From NCBI GenBank assembly GCA_015179045.1, contig WHUZ01000013.1, forward strand, positions 124,001-188,000: 64,000 nucleotides of DNA, written 5' to 3'. The stretch comes from Kalaharituber pfeilii (taxonomy: Eukaryota > Ascomycota > Pezizomycetes > Pezizales > Pezizaceae). Made by a program: the position numbers and the translations under genes. Under the pieces are notes generated by a model. The model saw only the letters and a list, made by a program, of their open reading frames with translations. It searched no databases and was not told where the DNA came from. This document shows positions 33,460-45,900 of this stretch, one piece after another. The stretch's first letter is position 1, and each line of letters opens with the position of its first letter.

Positions 33460-33852
33460 ATACATCCCACCTCATCATCCGTCCTCACTAGTAAGTTTGA
33501 GTCACGAACATCACCATGAACCAGACCATTTCTATGGAGATGTTTGATGACCTCTTCAACTTTGGGACGGAGTGCTGCAACAGATGGAAAGTTGGCACTA
33601 CTGCTGGTCGTGTTTCTGATTGAATATGGCTTGTAGACATCGATGTCCGCCATATCCATCACCACCATATACCATTCTCCTGGAAGTGCTTCAAAGCCAC
33701 GCAAGGCTGGAGCATACCCCTGGGAAGCACAGGAAAGATGCGCATCCTTTGAATACCTCCTCGTGAATTTGATGCATTTTTTGCTGCCGTTGTCTGCTTC
33801 GGCAAGGAAAAGCAACTTTTTTGGTATTGGTTGGTCTTTATATTTGAAGCGA

Positions 33853-33911
33853 GCCCTGCCATGGCGAACAGCTGCACGCGGGGTCACGTGAAATTAAAAA
33901 AAAAAAAAAAA
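33853..33911 (+). mobile_element. Retroposed tail copy, family A, 59 bp, with 11-bp target duplication
   Basis: GCCCTGCCATGGCGAACAGC...GTCACGTGAAATT plus an A-tract, flanked by ATTTGAAGCGA at 33842-33852 and 33912-33922. It inserted on the strand opposite to the host gene and puts an in-frame stop into it. Confidence 0.87.
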
Positions 33912-35070
33912 ATTTGAAGCGAACGGTGGCTTTGTTCTCCAAAGATTGGTAGTCGCACTTGTATGGGAATGCCTGGTCTGGCTGCATAGGCCTTCCCTCA
34001 ATGGCTGGAAGTTCATTTTTGTAGTAATTTTCCAGCTTTTCTACGGCCTTCTTGAAGGCACCAAAGCATTGTGCTGCCATTGTCCTCATCCTAATGTCAT
34101 GCGGATGCCAGCAGAGTGGGAGAATGGGTACCAGGATGTCCATGTGGATCTTGTCCGTAATTACCGAACCCGCGAAGCCGAGGAATAGTCCTGGATAAAA
34201 CATTATTTTTTTGTAAGCAAGCCAAGTTATTATCATGGTGTAAAACAAATTCATCTGGAGACGAAATTCATTTACCAAAGTAGAATATATGGAAACAGGG
34301 CAGAACAGACCCCGGGGTCGCCGCTGCCGGATCGTCTAAGAACTTTTGGTAGTAAAGCGCTGCCTGCAGGTACGGGTCGCTGCCAGTGGAGCCAATCTCC
34401 CTCTTAGCCTCGGTGATGAGAAAACAATGAGGACCTATGCTGGCGTGTCCGTCAGTTCTGTAACTCTTTCCGGGGACTTCTACAGCGTAGTTGGATGCGG
34501 TAGTGGTGATATAGGAGATCACGGAAGATTTTCGCGCGCTCTGCCTCCGTATCGTATATTTTTGACATCTCCGTTGACAGTTCCAGTACAAACGCAATAT
34601 CCACCTCCGTGAGCTTGTAATTTTGACATTCGTCCACAAACTCTCCAAATATGGGGTGTAACAGCGTGACTGGTGTAGAGCTGGCCCAATAGGGACGGTT
34701 ACAGTAGATTAACGGATTATTGTCATTGGCATCTCCTTGCAGCTTAGCGAACATCGCCGGAACCCCCTGACTCGACGGTGGACCGGGGGGGAATGTCTCG
34801 ATGTACTTTCGTCTGCGCTTCGATGTCTCGTCCGATCCAGAAGGCGAACGAGGACGTTTGGAACGGCCTGCAAGTGGGGTAATGCGTTAGTTGTACAATG
34901 GAATCGTGATTGCACAAGAGTCGCTACGTAGTTACCTGCTGGGGCGACAGTTGCCGCGAGCGCGTGTCGCAGTTCCTGGACGGTTTTTTTTTAAGTCGCT
35001 CAGCTCTTGCTTGATTTCCTCGACGGTGGGCCATGTTTGCGTTTCAACGTGTGAAAGAAAGAATTGCGCA

Positions 35071-36119
35071 GCACTCCCGTTTGATGGGAAATTTAATGAA
35101 TGGGTCACGTGGAGATTACATCAGATTGTTTTTTATAACGTAAGCGATCAATAATACAGTCACTGGTCAAAAGTCTTGGTGACGCCACTTTTCTTGGCAC
35201 CTCAAAATGCTTGCTTGCGCAACTTCAAATGCCATGATCCATAGCTCAATTACAGAAGTTGCACCTGCAATTGATAGCACCGTAATAGGGTAACATGGCA
35301 GCGCAGGAAGTTCGACAGGTTAACAGCTCCATAGCATAGTTGCATGGCAGCTTTACAGCATGATAGCTCGGCAGTCTGACAGCTCGATAGTAGGAACAAC
35401 ATGCACCGAGTAGCTCGACAGCTCAACAGCCCCATAGTGTAGTGGCATGGCAGCTTGACAGCATGATAGCATGGTAGCTCGACAGCCTGAGCTCAATTGC
35501 TTAACAGATGAATAGTAATAAGAACCTTGCTGAGTGTATTTACTTGGTAATTAGACTCTGTATCGTGGAGGGTAAAAAACTTAAAAAAAGCATACTTGTT
35601 GCGTTTGGTTTCTGCTCTACAAAACATCAGGCACGTGATGGGCACCACACTATGCAACTCAAAGTGCATAGCCTCTACGCTTGAAACCTCAACCTCAACC
35701 CCAGTCGTATAATATCATCACATGCCTAACAGTAAATCAATCATTTCTTCAAACTTACATCGCTGAATGCCATCGCAAAAGCTACCACGGCCACCAAATC
35801 GCCATCGTAAGCGCCCCGCCTGCTAAGTCGTTTCTCTGGGCAGGTCTCGTCTCGGTACCTCGCGATGAGCTTAACAGTTTTCATTTATTATTGGAGTGTC
35901 CAAGGTGGGTTACATCAAGTCCCTTACTCTACATCCTTTTTTTGGGCTCGAATATAGATAATGGTCTGGCCTTGTGACGATTGCATGTTTAACCATGGAT
36001 GATAATATTCAGAATCGCAAATGCTGGATTATAGCCCACATCACGGCAAAGCCATGCACGGTTTCTCTTGGGGAAGTTTTCACTGCCTACATACACTACC
36101 TGAATGCCCCGACAAGCTA
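35071..36119. other. Intergenic with a degenerate minisatellite
   Basis: At 35290-35500 a loose series of GCATGGCAGCTTGACAGCAT / AGCTCGACAGC units repeats. The rest holds no recognisable gene. Confidence 0.45.
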
Positions 36120-36960
36120 CATTGCCGCCACAAGCAGAATCCCCTCCCTCATACGTTGTATTCCGCCGCGGTGAAGCAGTTAAAGAGAGTTTTAGAGGTG
36201 TTGGACATTTGAAGTGCGAAGGGGTTTTTGGCGGGGATTGTGGAAGGGCTCAAGGCAAAGACTCGGGAGGTGGCTAGCGGAGGTGTAATGATGAAGTATG
36301 ATAGTGATTACTCGAGATCGACGTCTAGAGATGAAGGGGGGAGGAAAAAGAGAAGAACAAGTGGTATCTTCGGCAGGGTATTTGAGCTCGAGATCAAGCC
36401 TGTCTGCTGGTGGGAAAAATGGCCGGGAGAGGTCATCCAGGGGCGGTAAGAGGAGAAAGTCGACCTATGATATCTGGAGTCCTAGCCAGAGTCATAGCAA
36501 CAGTCCGAACAGCCGAAGCCTACCCGAAGTCGCCGCCATAGTAGTCGACGCTCATCCGACCTCGATCCCTATCCCAATCGCGTTCTTGCTCTCGCTCTCG
36601 AACCCGATCCCAATCTGGTTCTGGAACAAAGTCTTCCTATAAACACGGCATCGGCATGAATACCCATAACAACTCCATCCACAACTGCCCTCCATCTCCA
36701 CCCCCGTTTGTCCTAACCCATACACAAATCCAATGCAGATTATGCAGCAACTTACATAGTTCTAGTAGTTCGGGTTTTTGTGCCGCCACCACCACCGCCA
36801 CCACTTCCTCCTATTCCATCACCCTCATTAACACAAGCTAGTATTACTGGGGCTGTACCTCCTTCGTCACCACCTCCGGCAGCACTCTTGCAGCATATGC
36901 AGAGTCTGTACAGTCAGGGATATTCGGTTTGGCCGGTGCCGGGGATGGTAATGTAGTTTC
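36120..36960 (+). pseudogene. Possible decayed gene with helical and RS-rich segments
   Basis: One frame reads AVKQLKRVLEVLD, a single TGA stop, then AKGFLAGIVEGLKAKTREVASGG and YDSDYSRSTSRDEGGRKKRR, a natural-looking protein run. Further on, SQSRSCSRSRTRSQSGSGTK in a shifted frame is RS-rich. I do not recognise the family. The single stop and the frame changes suggest a decayed gene, though undetected introns could explain part of this. Confidence 0.3.
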
Positions 36961-39214
36961 TCCGCCACCACCGCCGCAGGCGGGAAGTCATTGAGGGACA
37001 AGGAGGGCAGGGGCGGGGTGGGAGCACAAATGGGGGTGCGGGGGTATAGGAGATAGAGTGGGACTGGGAGAGGGGTAGTGAGGCTTGTGGTAACAGTTTA
37101 ATTAGCATGCATATAACAGTTTTTCTAGTGGTGTAAGGGAAGTTTGGAATTGCTAACACGATAAACAGAAAATAGGATGTATGCATTTGAGTTGGGGAAT
37201 TACCGATGCTGAGATGAAACAATGGCGGTGGACAAAAAATGAAAATATCCTAAATACCTAGCGCTGTTGGAGTTTATCGCTCTTGTGGGCAGTTCTTTTG
37301 CGCTCCAGTACTCCCCTGTATTATTTTCACGGATAGTTTAAGACCTAGGATGATATGCTTACAGGGTGGTTCCACACACACACATGTGCTTACATGCCCA
37401 CATTGAGGCCTATGGAAGTTCATTGCGTGTATCTCGAGTACGTCGGCCAGTCAATTTTAACATGGCCCAAACTAGCATCAATGAGACTAGTCTCATGCCA
37501 ACATAAGTCTCTCTCGTTTAGCATGTCAAGATGCATGAAGTTTTGTTAATTGCTTGACTTCAAGATGGAGCCTCTTTATCGTACGTAGGTAAGGGCCCTA
37601 GAGCCAAGCATGCTTGAGATAGTGAGAGGCACTTACCTCTTTAACTGCTACTTATGTACTTAAACAATATGAGGGAGTACTGCAGATGTTTTTTAAACTA
37701 CTCTTACTAAGCACTCAGACTCGAAAAGCGACCCAGTTGTTCTACCAGGCGTCAGTAAATAGTCCAACGAGCAAAAACCAGACTTTTTTCAAAACATTTC
37801 GTCGTAATGGATTTCAATTGTTCGAGGTATTATGACAGAATCCTTGTATAGGAATTTTTGTGTTTAATATAAGTAGTTGTAAATTGGATTGATGAACTTT
37901 GTTTGAGTATCTCCCAGCATCTAAGAGATCACCCTGCATCTAACAATTCGTAGCTGTAGGAATTTACTAAAAAGTAAGTACAAGAGTGCAGTTAGGTAGA
38001 TACAAGTAAGTATAAGCCTTTGTATCTGTCCCATTATTGTGATCAGTGGTTGTTGACTGCTCCCCATCGCCAATACCCTACCATCCTCCATCTTTACCAG
38101 CACCAAAATAGAAAGGAAAAAGAAAAAAAATTTCGCCAAAACGCAGAATCTGCAAAAAATAATGGATCCTCAGATCCGGATAGAACTATAACTTTGACTT
38201 CAATCGCATCGCTGAACTGATCGATGTATTTGAAGTATACGAAGACCCCAGGTGTGGTCTCCGTCTCAGCTTCGATAGGGATGGTTGTCACCAGCAAACA
38301 TCGCGGACGACTTACCCTCAAAGAGGGGGGGACTCTGAAGAAACGAAGAACGAGATACGGCAACGGCGTCGTCAGTGCGTTGCTGACGATTTTTGCTTTT
38401 CGTGCCGTCGCTCCCGCGACCAGCATAATTCCCAGTCTGTCAATTTCTGTCCAGTTCGTCCCATGTGTTCATGAGGGGGATATGCTTGCAGTGGCCACGG
38501 GGGGGTCTTCCCTCGGGAGAAAGAGCTAGCTAGACGGCCACAACCAGGCTATTTTGGCGTTTGTTTGAATGGGGAACCATGGGATATCGTTTCATGTTTA
38601 GTTTCCAGCATACAAATATCAAATGGCTGCAAATTTGAGAACAGTGACGGCTTTGTTTCTTCAGACAATTCTTGGTACTAGCTACAAGTAACCAACCATT
38701 TGCATATATCCCGAAACTAAAATAATTCGCCATTTTGCAATTTTGGTTATATATGCCTTCCACAACCGTCCTGTTTCTGCCCATTTGACCGGTTTTGCTT
38801 TTCAGACTTTGATCTATGCTTCCTGTGTTAGCTTTGGCGTGCTGAACACTTGCCTGAAGTGGTGACGTAGGGAGAACAGAATCAGAGGGGATGCAAGCTT
38901 CGGAATTTTGTCACATTGGGACGCGGGGGGACAGGAGGATATATATCCTGAGCCAGACATCATCTGCGATCGACAGAGTTCGTGGTGGCAGAGTTCCTTC
39001 TCCGTAGGAACCTGGTAGCCCTTCGTCGACTACAGTTCACGAGTTGATGTTGATCTTGTGTGATTGGTCTCTGGTTAAAGAGGGAATATATGCTTAGCTT
39101 GCTTGCACCTATGATCTCCTGGTAGCAATCATACATCCAGCGTCAAATCCATCAGGAACCACCTCCGTCCCTCCCTCTCCATCTGCTCATATATCCCCCT
39201 CTGTCCCAGGACTA
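36961..39214. other. Intergenic
   Basis: About 2.2 kb with no gene I can support. A minus-strand ORF at 38426-38094 has no recognisable domain. Confidence 0.35.
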
Positions 39215-39925
39215 CTCTGGAACTGTCCTCCCCTTTACATCTACCCTCCTTTACAGCTACTCTTTTGTCTCTACTCTCTAATTCAAACGTCACCTCCAGC
39301 AAGAACCCAGCCATAGAAAGGACTATTGTCATTGATATATTTCACTTATCAAACAGCAAAAAGCAAGATAAAGAGGAGATATGACCTGGTAATCCAGCAT
39401 ATATTATGATGTATCAGCATGATACCGGATGTCTACAGGTATCATGCCAACCCAATGCCACGAAATAAAAGAGTCTGAAGTCATTATACTTTGCATTTGG
39501 AACTGAGTGCATAGAGGAGGGGTTCATACTCTGCGGGTATACCAGCAAAGTATGACGACTCCGCTGCTGGTTGGATTTTGCGGATTCGAAGGTAAGAAAT
39601 ATGGAGAGTACAACGTACGATGACTTCATATTCTTTGATTTCATGGCACTGGGGGTTGATTGTGCCTTAGTTTGGCACTCCTGGCCATGATACCTGTAGA
39701 TATCTTGTATCATGATGATATATCATCATATATGTTGGATTACCGGGCAATACTTCCTCTTTATCTCGATTTTTGCTGTTAAACATTAAAAAATATCAAT
39801 AGCGATAGTCATTGTTATGAATGTGCTCTTGCCGGAGGCGCTGGGTTCTTGCTTGAGGTGGCGTTTGAATTAGAGAGTAGAGACACAAGAGTAGCTGTAA
39901 GGGACAGGGCAGTTCTTTGCTCGCT
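39215..39925. repeat. Long imperfect inverted repeat (foldback), arms about 220-260 bp
   Basis: The left arm (about 39218-39442) and the reverse complement of the right arm (about 39655-39922) align over several blocks: TTACAGCTACTC, GTCTCTACTCTCTAATTCAA, GCAAGAACCCAG, AACAGCAAAAA, GATAAAGAGG and CTACAGGTATCATG. The loop is about 210 bp. This could be a foldback or MITE-type element, or two copies of one repeat in opposite orientation; target duplications were not found. Confidence 0.65.
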
Positions 39926-40525
39926 ATATGTATGCTGTGATTCAAGCTAGTCTGGTTGGACCCCTGACGCAGAGAGCCCTCCAGTTCTGCCGCTTAAAGA
40001 AATACGTACAGTATCTCCCAATGCAAATAAATAAATATACATGTAAACAAGCTACATCCCTTTTATTAAATTTAATTTGAAAAAAAAAAAGAAAAAAACT
40101 CAAACTACGTGACCATCGTTGCGTAACCCTCCATGAAAATTCCCCGAACTGTTCATACTGCTCGTGCGGTTTTTTCCCCACTTACTAGTACGTATCTACA
40201 AACTCCCCAAACTCCCCCATACTCCCAGAATTAATATTCTTTGCTACGGACGCCCCCCCAACTAAGCTAGTTTCAAAAAGCAGTAGAAGTATAAAAAACA
40301 GGAGTCAAAAGGTGGGGATATGATATGGTGGCTGGATTGGATAGGAGACTAGTATATCGGGTTTTGGCCGTTTCTGTGTTCACCAAAAAAACAAAACATG
40401 ACATTAACCTTACTTCATAGCTACCGCCGTAAGCGTTGGAGACAGACCTACTTACGTAGGTGTTTCTCATTCCTTAGGTGAACCTTTTTTTTATGTTAAT
40501 TGACCAGTGTCTATAGCATTGAGAG

Positions 40526-40557
<32 letters not shown>

Positions 40558-41499
40558 CAAATCTCGATGATAAATCAAAGATCTCCAATCATATATATAC
40601 ACGAAATTGAGCAAAAATACAAAATACAAAGAAAATTATCTCAAACATATTAACTCTCAACACTCTTTTCTTTCTCTTTCATTCATACATACGGATAACT
40701 ATCATGCCCCACATTTTCATGCAAAAATATCCACGAAAGGTAACAATAAAATAGAAAGAAAAATGTCATCACCAATGTTCGGATCCAAAATATTCCTACA
40801 TGTCCCTGTTGTCTCCTCTTGCCCCGCCTCCTCTGACGTGCCTGCCCTGTCCTGCACGTGGCAGCACCCCTTCGCATCGCCCCCAAAAGTGATAATCTGC
40901 ACCCCGCTCAACCTTTATCGATCGATATTCATATCATATCAACCCACGTCGTACCACAGTAACCAAAACGCAAAAGCTCAAATGCCCTTATTAAAATAGA
41001 AGAAAAAATCGAACCACAAACACATCATGCTCTCCAAAAAGAAAGAAAAAAGCGCAATTAAGCAAAATAGAAGCCTGCCGCCCATGTGAATAAACGATTA
41101 ACGAGACAGAAAAAAAGCAAGACACATTATTCACAGATCCATTATTTTTTACCCCCACTTCCTTTTTTTTCTCCTCCCTTTTTTTGTGCCGATCGCAATT
41201 TTATTTGCTTTTGGACTTTTCCCAAGATACTAAATAGGGAGGTAATTGCCATGAAACACTCTGGTGCAGAAAAGGAATAAGCGCACTTTTGGTAGCAACG
41301 AAAAAATCAGGAGGATGGTAGAATAGAACCGAAAGAGTAAAACGAAATGAAAATTTTTGGAATGACCGTGCAACTCCAGAAATGTGCTTATTGACCAACA
41401 AAGGAACTCCGATAAAGAAAATGCCTCCTGTTGCGATGCGTATACCTTGACACTGGTTTCAGGTTCGATCCTTCAAGCAAGTCAGTTGTAAATGTCTTC
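39926..41499. other. Intergenic, A/T homopolymer rich
   Basis: Contains a run of 30 A at 40526-40555 and shorter A-tracts. It holds the 3' flank of the ACT-domain gene. No ORF with a recognisable domain. Confidence 0.45.
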
Positions 41500-42986
41500 T
41501 CAAGCCCCCATTGATAAAGCAGCAATAGCTCTTTCAATATCCTCTTCTGCGACCATGACTGTGCCCGCCCTCGCTGTACTAAGATAACTCATTTCCACTG
41601 AATCAGAGTCATCACCTAGAAACGCAGATCCAGTTCTGCCCACAAGCCTTCCTGCCACGCCACAGACAATACCAGTGGATTCCACTGGCAATCCCCGTAA
41701 GTCCAATACAATTGGAATTAAAACATCTCCCTTGCTCCCCAGCAGGACATCAGAAGAACCAAATTGTGTCAGCATATCTTGCTGGAGAAGTAGCGACGCA
41801 GGTTCATGGTTCGTAAGAGTGACACTGAGGAACTCTGGTTTGTTGAGTAAGCATTTGACCAGACCCAAGTATATGGTGCTGTCATCCTTTGCTGCCCCAC
41901 TTCTACTAACGCTCCTTCGCCCAGCGCATAGAACTAGCTTTATCTTGATGTTGACCGTTGGAACAACGTTCTGACGCTTCAGTGTCGTAAAAGTCTTAGC
42001 TTCTAGCTCTTCAATTGTAGTGGGCAGAGGTGTCGAGGGTACACTGGTGGAAGAAGCGGACGAAGCAGTTCTGTGATGTGTAACAACGAACGCATCTGAG
42101 TGTTTCTCAAAAGCGAAGCCTTGCTCTTCCAGAACTTTAGTAACGTGCACTCGGTTCTTTGCAGGCACCAAGATGTAATCTGAAAAGTAAGTCGTTATGA
42201 AAAATATTGATCTACACACTAGAATTAGCTAACATTCATCCTCTCGAATCCAGTCCCCACGTACATTCCCGCAAACGCCAGTGGGCTGGTAAGATCCAAC
42301 ACCCTCTTTCCAGCGTCCAAGCCGTCTCCATCAACTTGCAACACCACAAAATCATCCTCCGTAACCACTACGTCGCCCTCTGCACTTGTATTCAGGCGGT
42401 CAATGATAGGACGGAATAGTCGGTCGACGGCTACCTTGGGACAGACAACCGAACACTCTACCGGAGTAACCGAGATATTGGCAAACTCGTGGATTCCATC
42501 ACCATCATCTGAAGATGTTAACCTTACAAGGCGAGGTTCGTCGTAGGAAGCAAATGAATCTGGGGCCGTACGGGATTTCTGTCCTGAAAGCGGGAGTAAC
42601 AGGGATAATATTGGCTGGATGAAATGGGGGTATAGATGTAGGGGAATGTGAATCAAGCTCAGATTACAATCCTGTAATATTCGAGCAGTAGTTCGTAAGC
42701 CTCCGAAATCTGAGACCGAACTTTCTAATAGCGGCTCAGAGAACCCAGAGCAACTGCTACTCCGGCTCCATGTCACCGACGACGGTGGGGAATTTCCCGC
42801 AATTGCGGATGTCTGCGCCCACGAGGAGGTGCGAGACGCTGCCGTCCACGGCAGCTCTGGTGGTGTTGGAGCCAGGGTGGAAGATGTTTAGAAGGTGAGG
42901 GGACGGTGTTGTTGAGGAAAGCAAGCAGGAAATTCACAAGGCTACTCGGAAGGAGTACTAACAAGAAGCTGAATTGAAGCACTCAT
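41500..42986 (-). CDS. ACT-domain protein, CASTOR/GATS-like fungal family
   Basis: Three exons, 42986-42963, 42671-42265 and 42211-41500, give 380 residues. The first coding exon is only 24 nt (MSASIQLL) and joins in phase to DCNLSLIHIPLHLYPHFIQP, the expected N-terminus of this fungal family. Two ACT-like modules are seen: ANISVTPVECSVVCPK with DDFVVLQVDGDGLDAGKRVL, then SPLAFAGISIFFITTYFSDY with ILVPAKNRVHVTKVLEEQGF. In animals CASTOR proteins sense arginine upstream of TORC1; for fungal members an amino-acid sensing role is inference. The second junction (42264-42212) produces AGISIFF exactly. The C-terminal third is less conserved, and intron 1 is long (291 nt) by local standards. Confidence 0.82.
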
Positions 42987-45900
42987 GTAAGTTAGAAATA
43001 TTTGGCAGCGTAGAAAGGCCCTTGAATATAAGTAACCCTGTTGGACTGGCTTTCCCCACCTTTTACTTGAGACCTGGAACCGCGCCAAAAATTAGAGTAC
43101 GCCAATCAAGATTGTAAAATTGCAGAACGAAAAAACAGCATCTAACACAGCTGAACAAATACAGTTACTGTTCTAGCATCCAACTTTTGAAGAGATGCAG
43201 CACCCTGGGGCGGACTGGGTTCAAAAGCATCTACGCCGAGCGGCAAGCCAAGAACGTGCAAATTGACCTATTGTGCTCCGCAGCAGCAAAATAAACGACA
43301 ACGTGGGGTGTATGTATCTAAGTACTTACGGGCGTATGATAATAATCGTGGTTAAGCTGGATTCGCAACTTGCACGGAACTTGATCCTGCGAGCTTGTGC
43401 AACAGTGCGCCTCAGGATGCAGGTGTATGTGCGAAGCTAGCCTCCACAGTATGATATGGAGATGGAAAATATACGTCGGTTCGTGCTTGGTATCTGTATT
43501 AACGCTGATTCAGGAGGCGGGGCGCCGAGATTGCTATGAGGTCTGCTGCTTGCAAAGTGATATGTGAGGTAGTCCTTCGCACGTTCCAGAGCCGATCGCA
43601 ATAAGGACAAACTGGTTTCCTGTTGTAGTCAGCTTTTGTAAGTTTTCAGGATCGTGAGTGTTTCATTTATCGAGCAGGCTATTAGAGTACAAAAACACTA
43701 AGGCTCGGCGCTCTGTATGGGCTGAGAAATTGAGTGGCGCTCAAACTTGAATAGAAATTACGATGTATTGCGTGCTTGTGTGGGTGTGTAGGAGGGTATT
43801 TTTGAAGTAGTCTGGTTGTTTTTGAAGTGACGGAATTCACTTACCGTTGCAGTATAGTTACTGCCTGGGTTTGAGGCGCTCAGATTAGACTTCCAATTCC
43901 CCTTGGAAGGGGCAAGTACACCATTCAAGCGAGCTTTTGCTATTATATAAAAGAGTATGAGATCTGCGAGAGGATGCAGGAAGCCGATGAACTGGAAGAA
44001 AGCATGTAATTGAACTGTTGATGAAATAATTTGACAGGTGAGTCAATTGGGAGAAGGAGGGGTGGCAGCTAAGTTAGAGCTCCACCAGCGTAGCACTCGC
44101 GCGACTAACGAAGGTGGTATTCTAATGGATCTCCCAACCTGTCCTAATTGAACGATGATATAAAGCTGCATATCTGCACACACCCTCACCCAGGAGTATT
44201 GCAAGGGTTTGCAGAGTTGCCATACCAGTAGTCTAACTACGATTGGCGCAATCTCGTACAGCTCGCCCATGTTCACCGCTTGTCTTCGTATGCAGAGAGT
44301 ATCAGTCCGTTCATAAAGCATTATGTTCCACTGTAGTGAGTCGCGTGCAGAGTCGCCGAAGCTATGCTGTAAAACCTTGCTGATGAGGGTTGCTTTCGCG
44401 ATCTGATCGAGCCCTTTGCTTATCTGAATTCTCGGGATAAGAACGCTTGATAAAGCAACCTCCCCTCTGTGATTGATATCCCTGCACAAATCTTAGCAGC
44501 TCGAAATTCAGCACGCTAATGATGTAAATCGTCCCCCCGTGCCAAGAGCATCTAACCACAAAACCATGAACCTTCTTTGTTTGGTCGATCGAAGGCAAAT
44601 CAAATAACATCGAAGATGCCATCCAAATTGTCCAGCTATTTTAAGGTGGCATATCATATGCGACTGTGGTGCGGGCCGAGTTAGTGGCGTGCCTGGAAAT
44701 TCTCCCAGCCCATACGATACTTATGCACACGAAAGTTTACCCATAACTTCAGCAGGATGCACTTACTGATTATCGTTAGCTTGAATGCCACAACAACCGC
44801 TGGAGAATTCAACGGGGTGATAAGGCTTTTCGCACCTTCAATCTAAACTCTAGATGTCTTGTTGTGCATGCGGATCATCTCGAAATATCAAGTCCGAGCT
44901 TTTCCGTTTGTGTGACATATATATGAATATATAGGTATGATTCATGATTGGAATAGGTATTCAATGATTCCGGGCAGAATTTGCGAATTGTTGCTTCTCG
45001 AAATCTCAATATGTTCTTAACCGGGCCTCTTTCAACGAAAACCCGTCGGTATAGCGTTGCTCGGTTCTAGCAGGTGTACCATGTCTCTCGGAGAAAACTC
45101 AAAGGAGCACAAGTGACGACAGACTGAACAAGCATCGAGTAAGATTTCATTAGAGATAATGACTTGCTGGTATATGCTCAAAATAGTCTGGTTACACTAT
45201 CCATCATAGCGTTCCAAAAAGAAGGCTTATCCCTTTGCGGCATCCGGACTTCCGGAGAGCGGACCAGGTTATAAATTGATGCTGGGTTGAGAAATTTGCA
45301 TCGGCATAGTCAGTATTCTAAACGTCAGGAAATCGACTGAAGGAATTCCGAAAATTCTAGGAACATTGCCTATAATACTAAACAATCTGCGTTCTTCGAG
45401 TTGGCTTCTTTGGTATGAGAGGCTACGGCTAGCGATGGAGTTCCAATGGAAGATTGCAAGGAGGAGCTTGGAGAAATTGCAGCCAAGCGTTTTACGATGT
45501 CAAACCCCAGTGGGCGTTCTAGAAACACTACTCTCCAAAAAGCTGCAGGTACAGTCTACCCTTGCTATACCCTGGCACTTTTCGTCCGGTATAGTGAGGT
45601 CTGGTATAGCAAGGGTAGACTGTAGAGCATGGGAGCAGGACCTCTACAATGCTAGTTGCAATAATTCTCAGTAAGTTTATAAAAAACTGAATGACGTGCA
45701 TGAACGCTAAGTAGTATGTGGATCCGTACCACTCCTGATGTTCACCAATGCTGATAGCTTGTTTCAATGTGGCACCTACAGCCTCAGGCAGAGCTCGAAG
45801 CTGACAATTGAATTTCCTGGTGTTCTGTAATTGATGAGGCACCGTTTTGGCATTCCAATTCCATGATGACGACTACCTCGCGCGGATAGCTGCTTCGTGG

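Larger units (their letters stand above)
32891..35070 (-). pseudogene. Broken Crinkler-type effector-like gene: PD-(D/E)XK nuclease-like module fused to a protein kinase-like domain
   Basis: Read on the minus strand. The first half carries FLITEAKREIGSTG followed by DPYLQAALYYQKFL, which fits the E-x-K...Q core of restriction-endonuclease-like domains. After an intron (acceptor near 34190) comes a kinase-like domain with HGDVRDSN (catalytic loop) and VDFDWAGKEGEARYP (DFG-equivalent), ending DLIIHG. Such REase-kinase fusions occur in fungal Crinkler-type effectors. Four lesions are visible: a frame change at an A9 run near 34985, another near 34505, a 59-bp retroposed insert at 33853-33911 and a 367-bp one at 33093-33459, each insert with a target duplication. 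An N-terminal secretion or Crinkler header is not seen. Function in the intact family (host-directed or inter-fungal conflict) is inference. Confidence 0.7.

Noticed and set aside
38094..38426. 110-codon minus-strand ORF
   Set aside because: No recognisable domain and no flanking splice-supported exons; could not be supported as a gene.
41455..41490. GGTTCGATCC resembling a tRNA T-loop
   Set aside because: No complementary T-stem, no D-arm and no acceptor stem around it.
42773..42982. ORFs over intron 1 of the ACT-domain gene, including a natural-looking minus-strand reading
   Set aside because: They fall inside the 291-nt intron that must be removed to obtain the family N-terminus; no homologous family recognised.
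44043..44489. 148-codon minus-strand ORF
   Set aside because: No domain, no splice-supported extension and composition like non-coding DNA around it.
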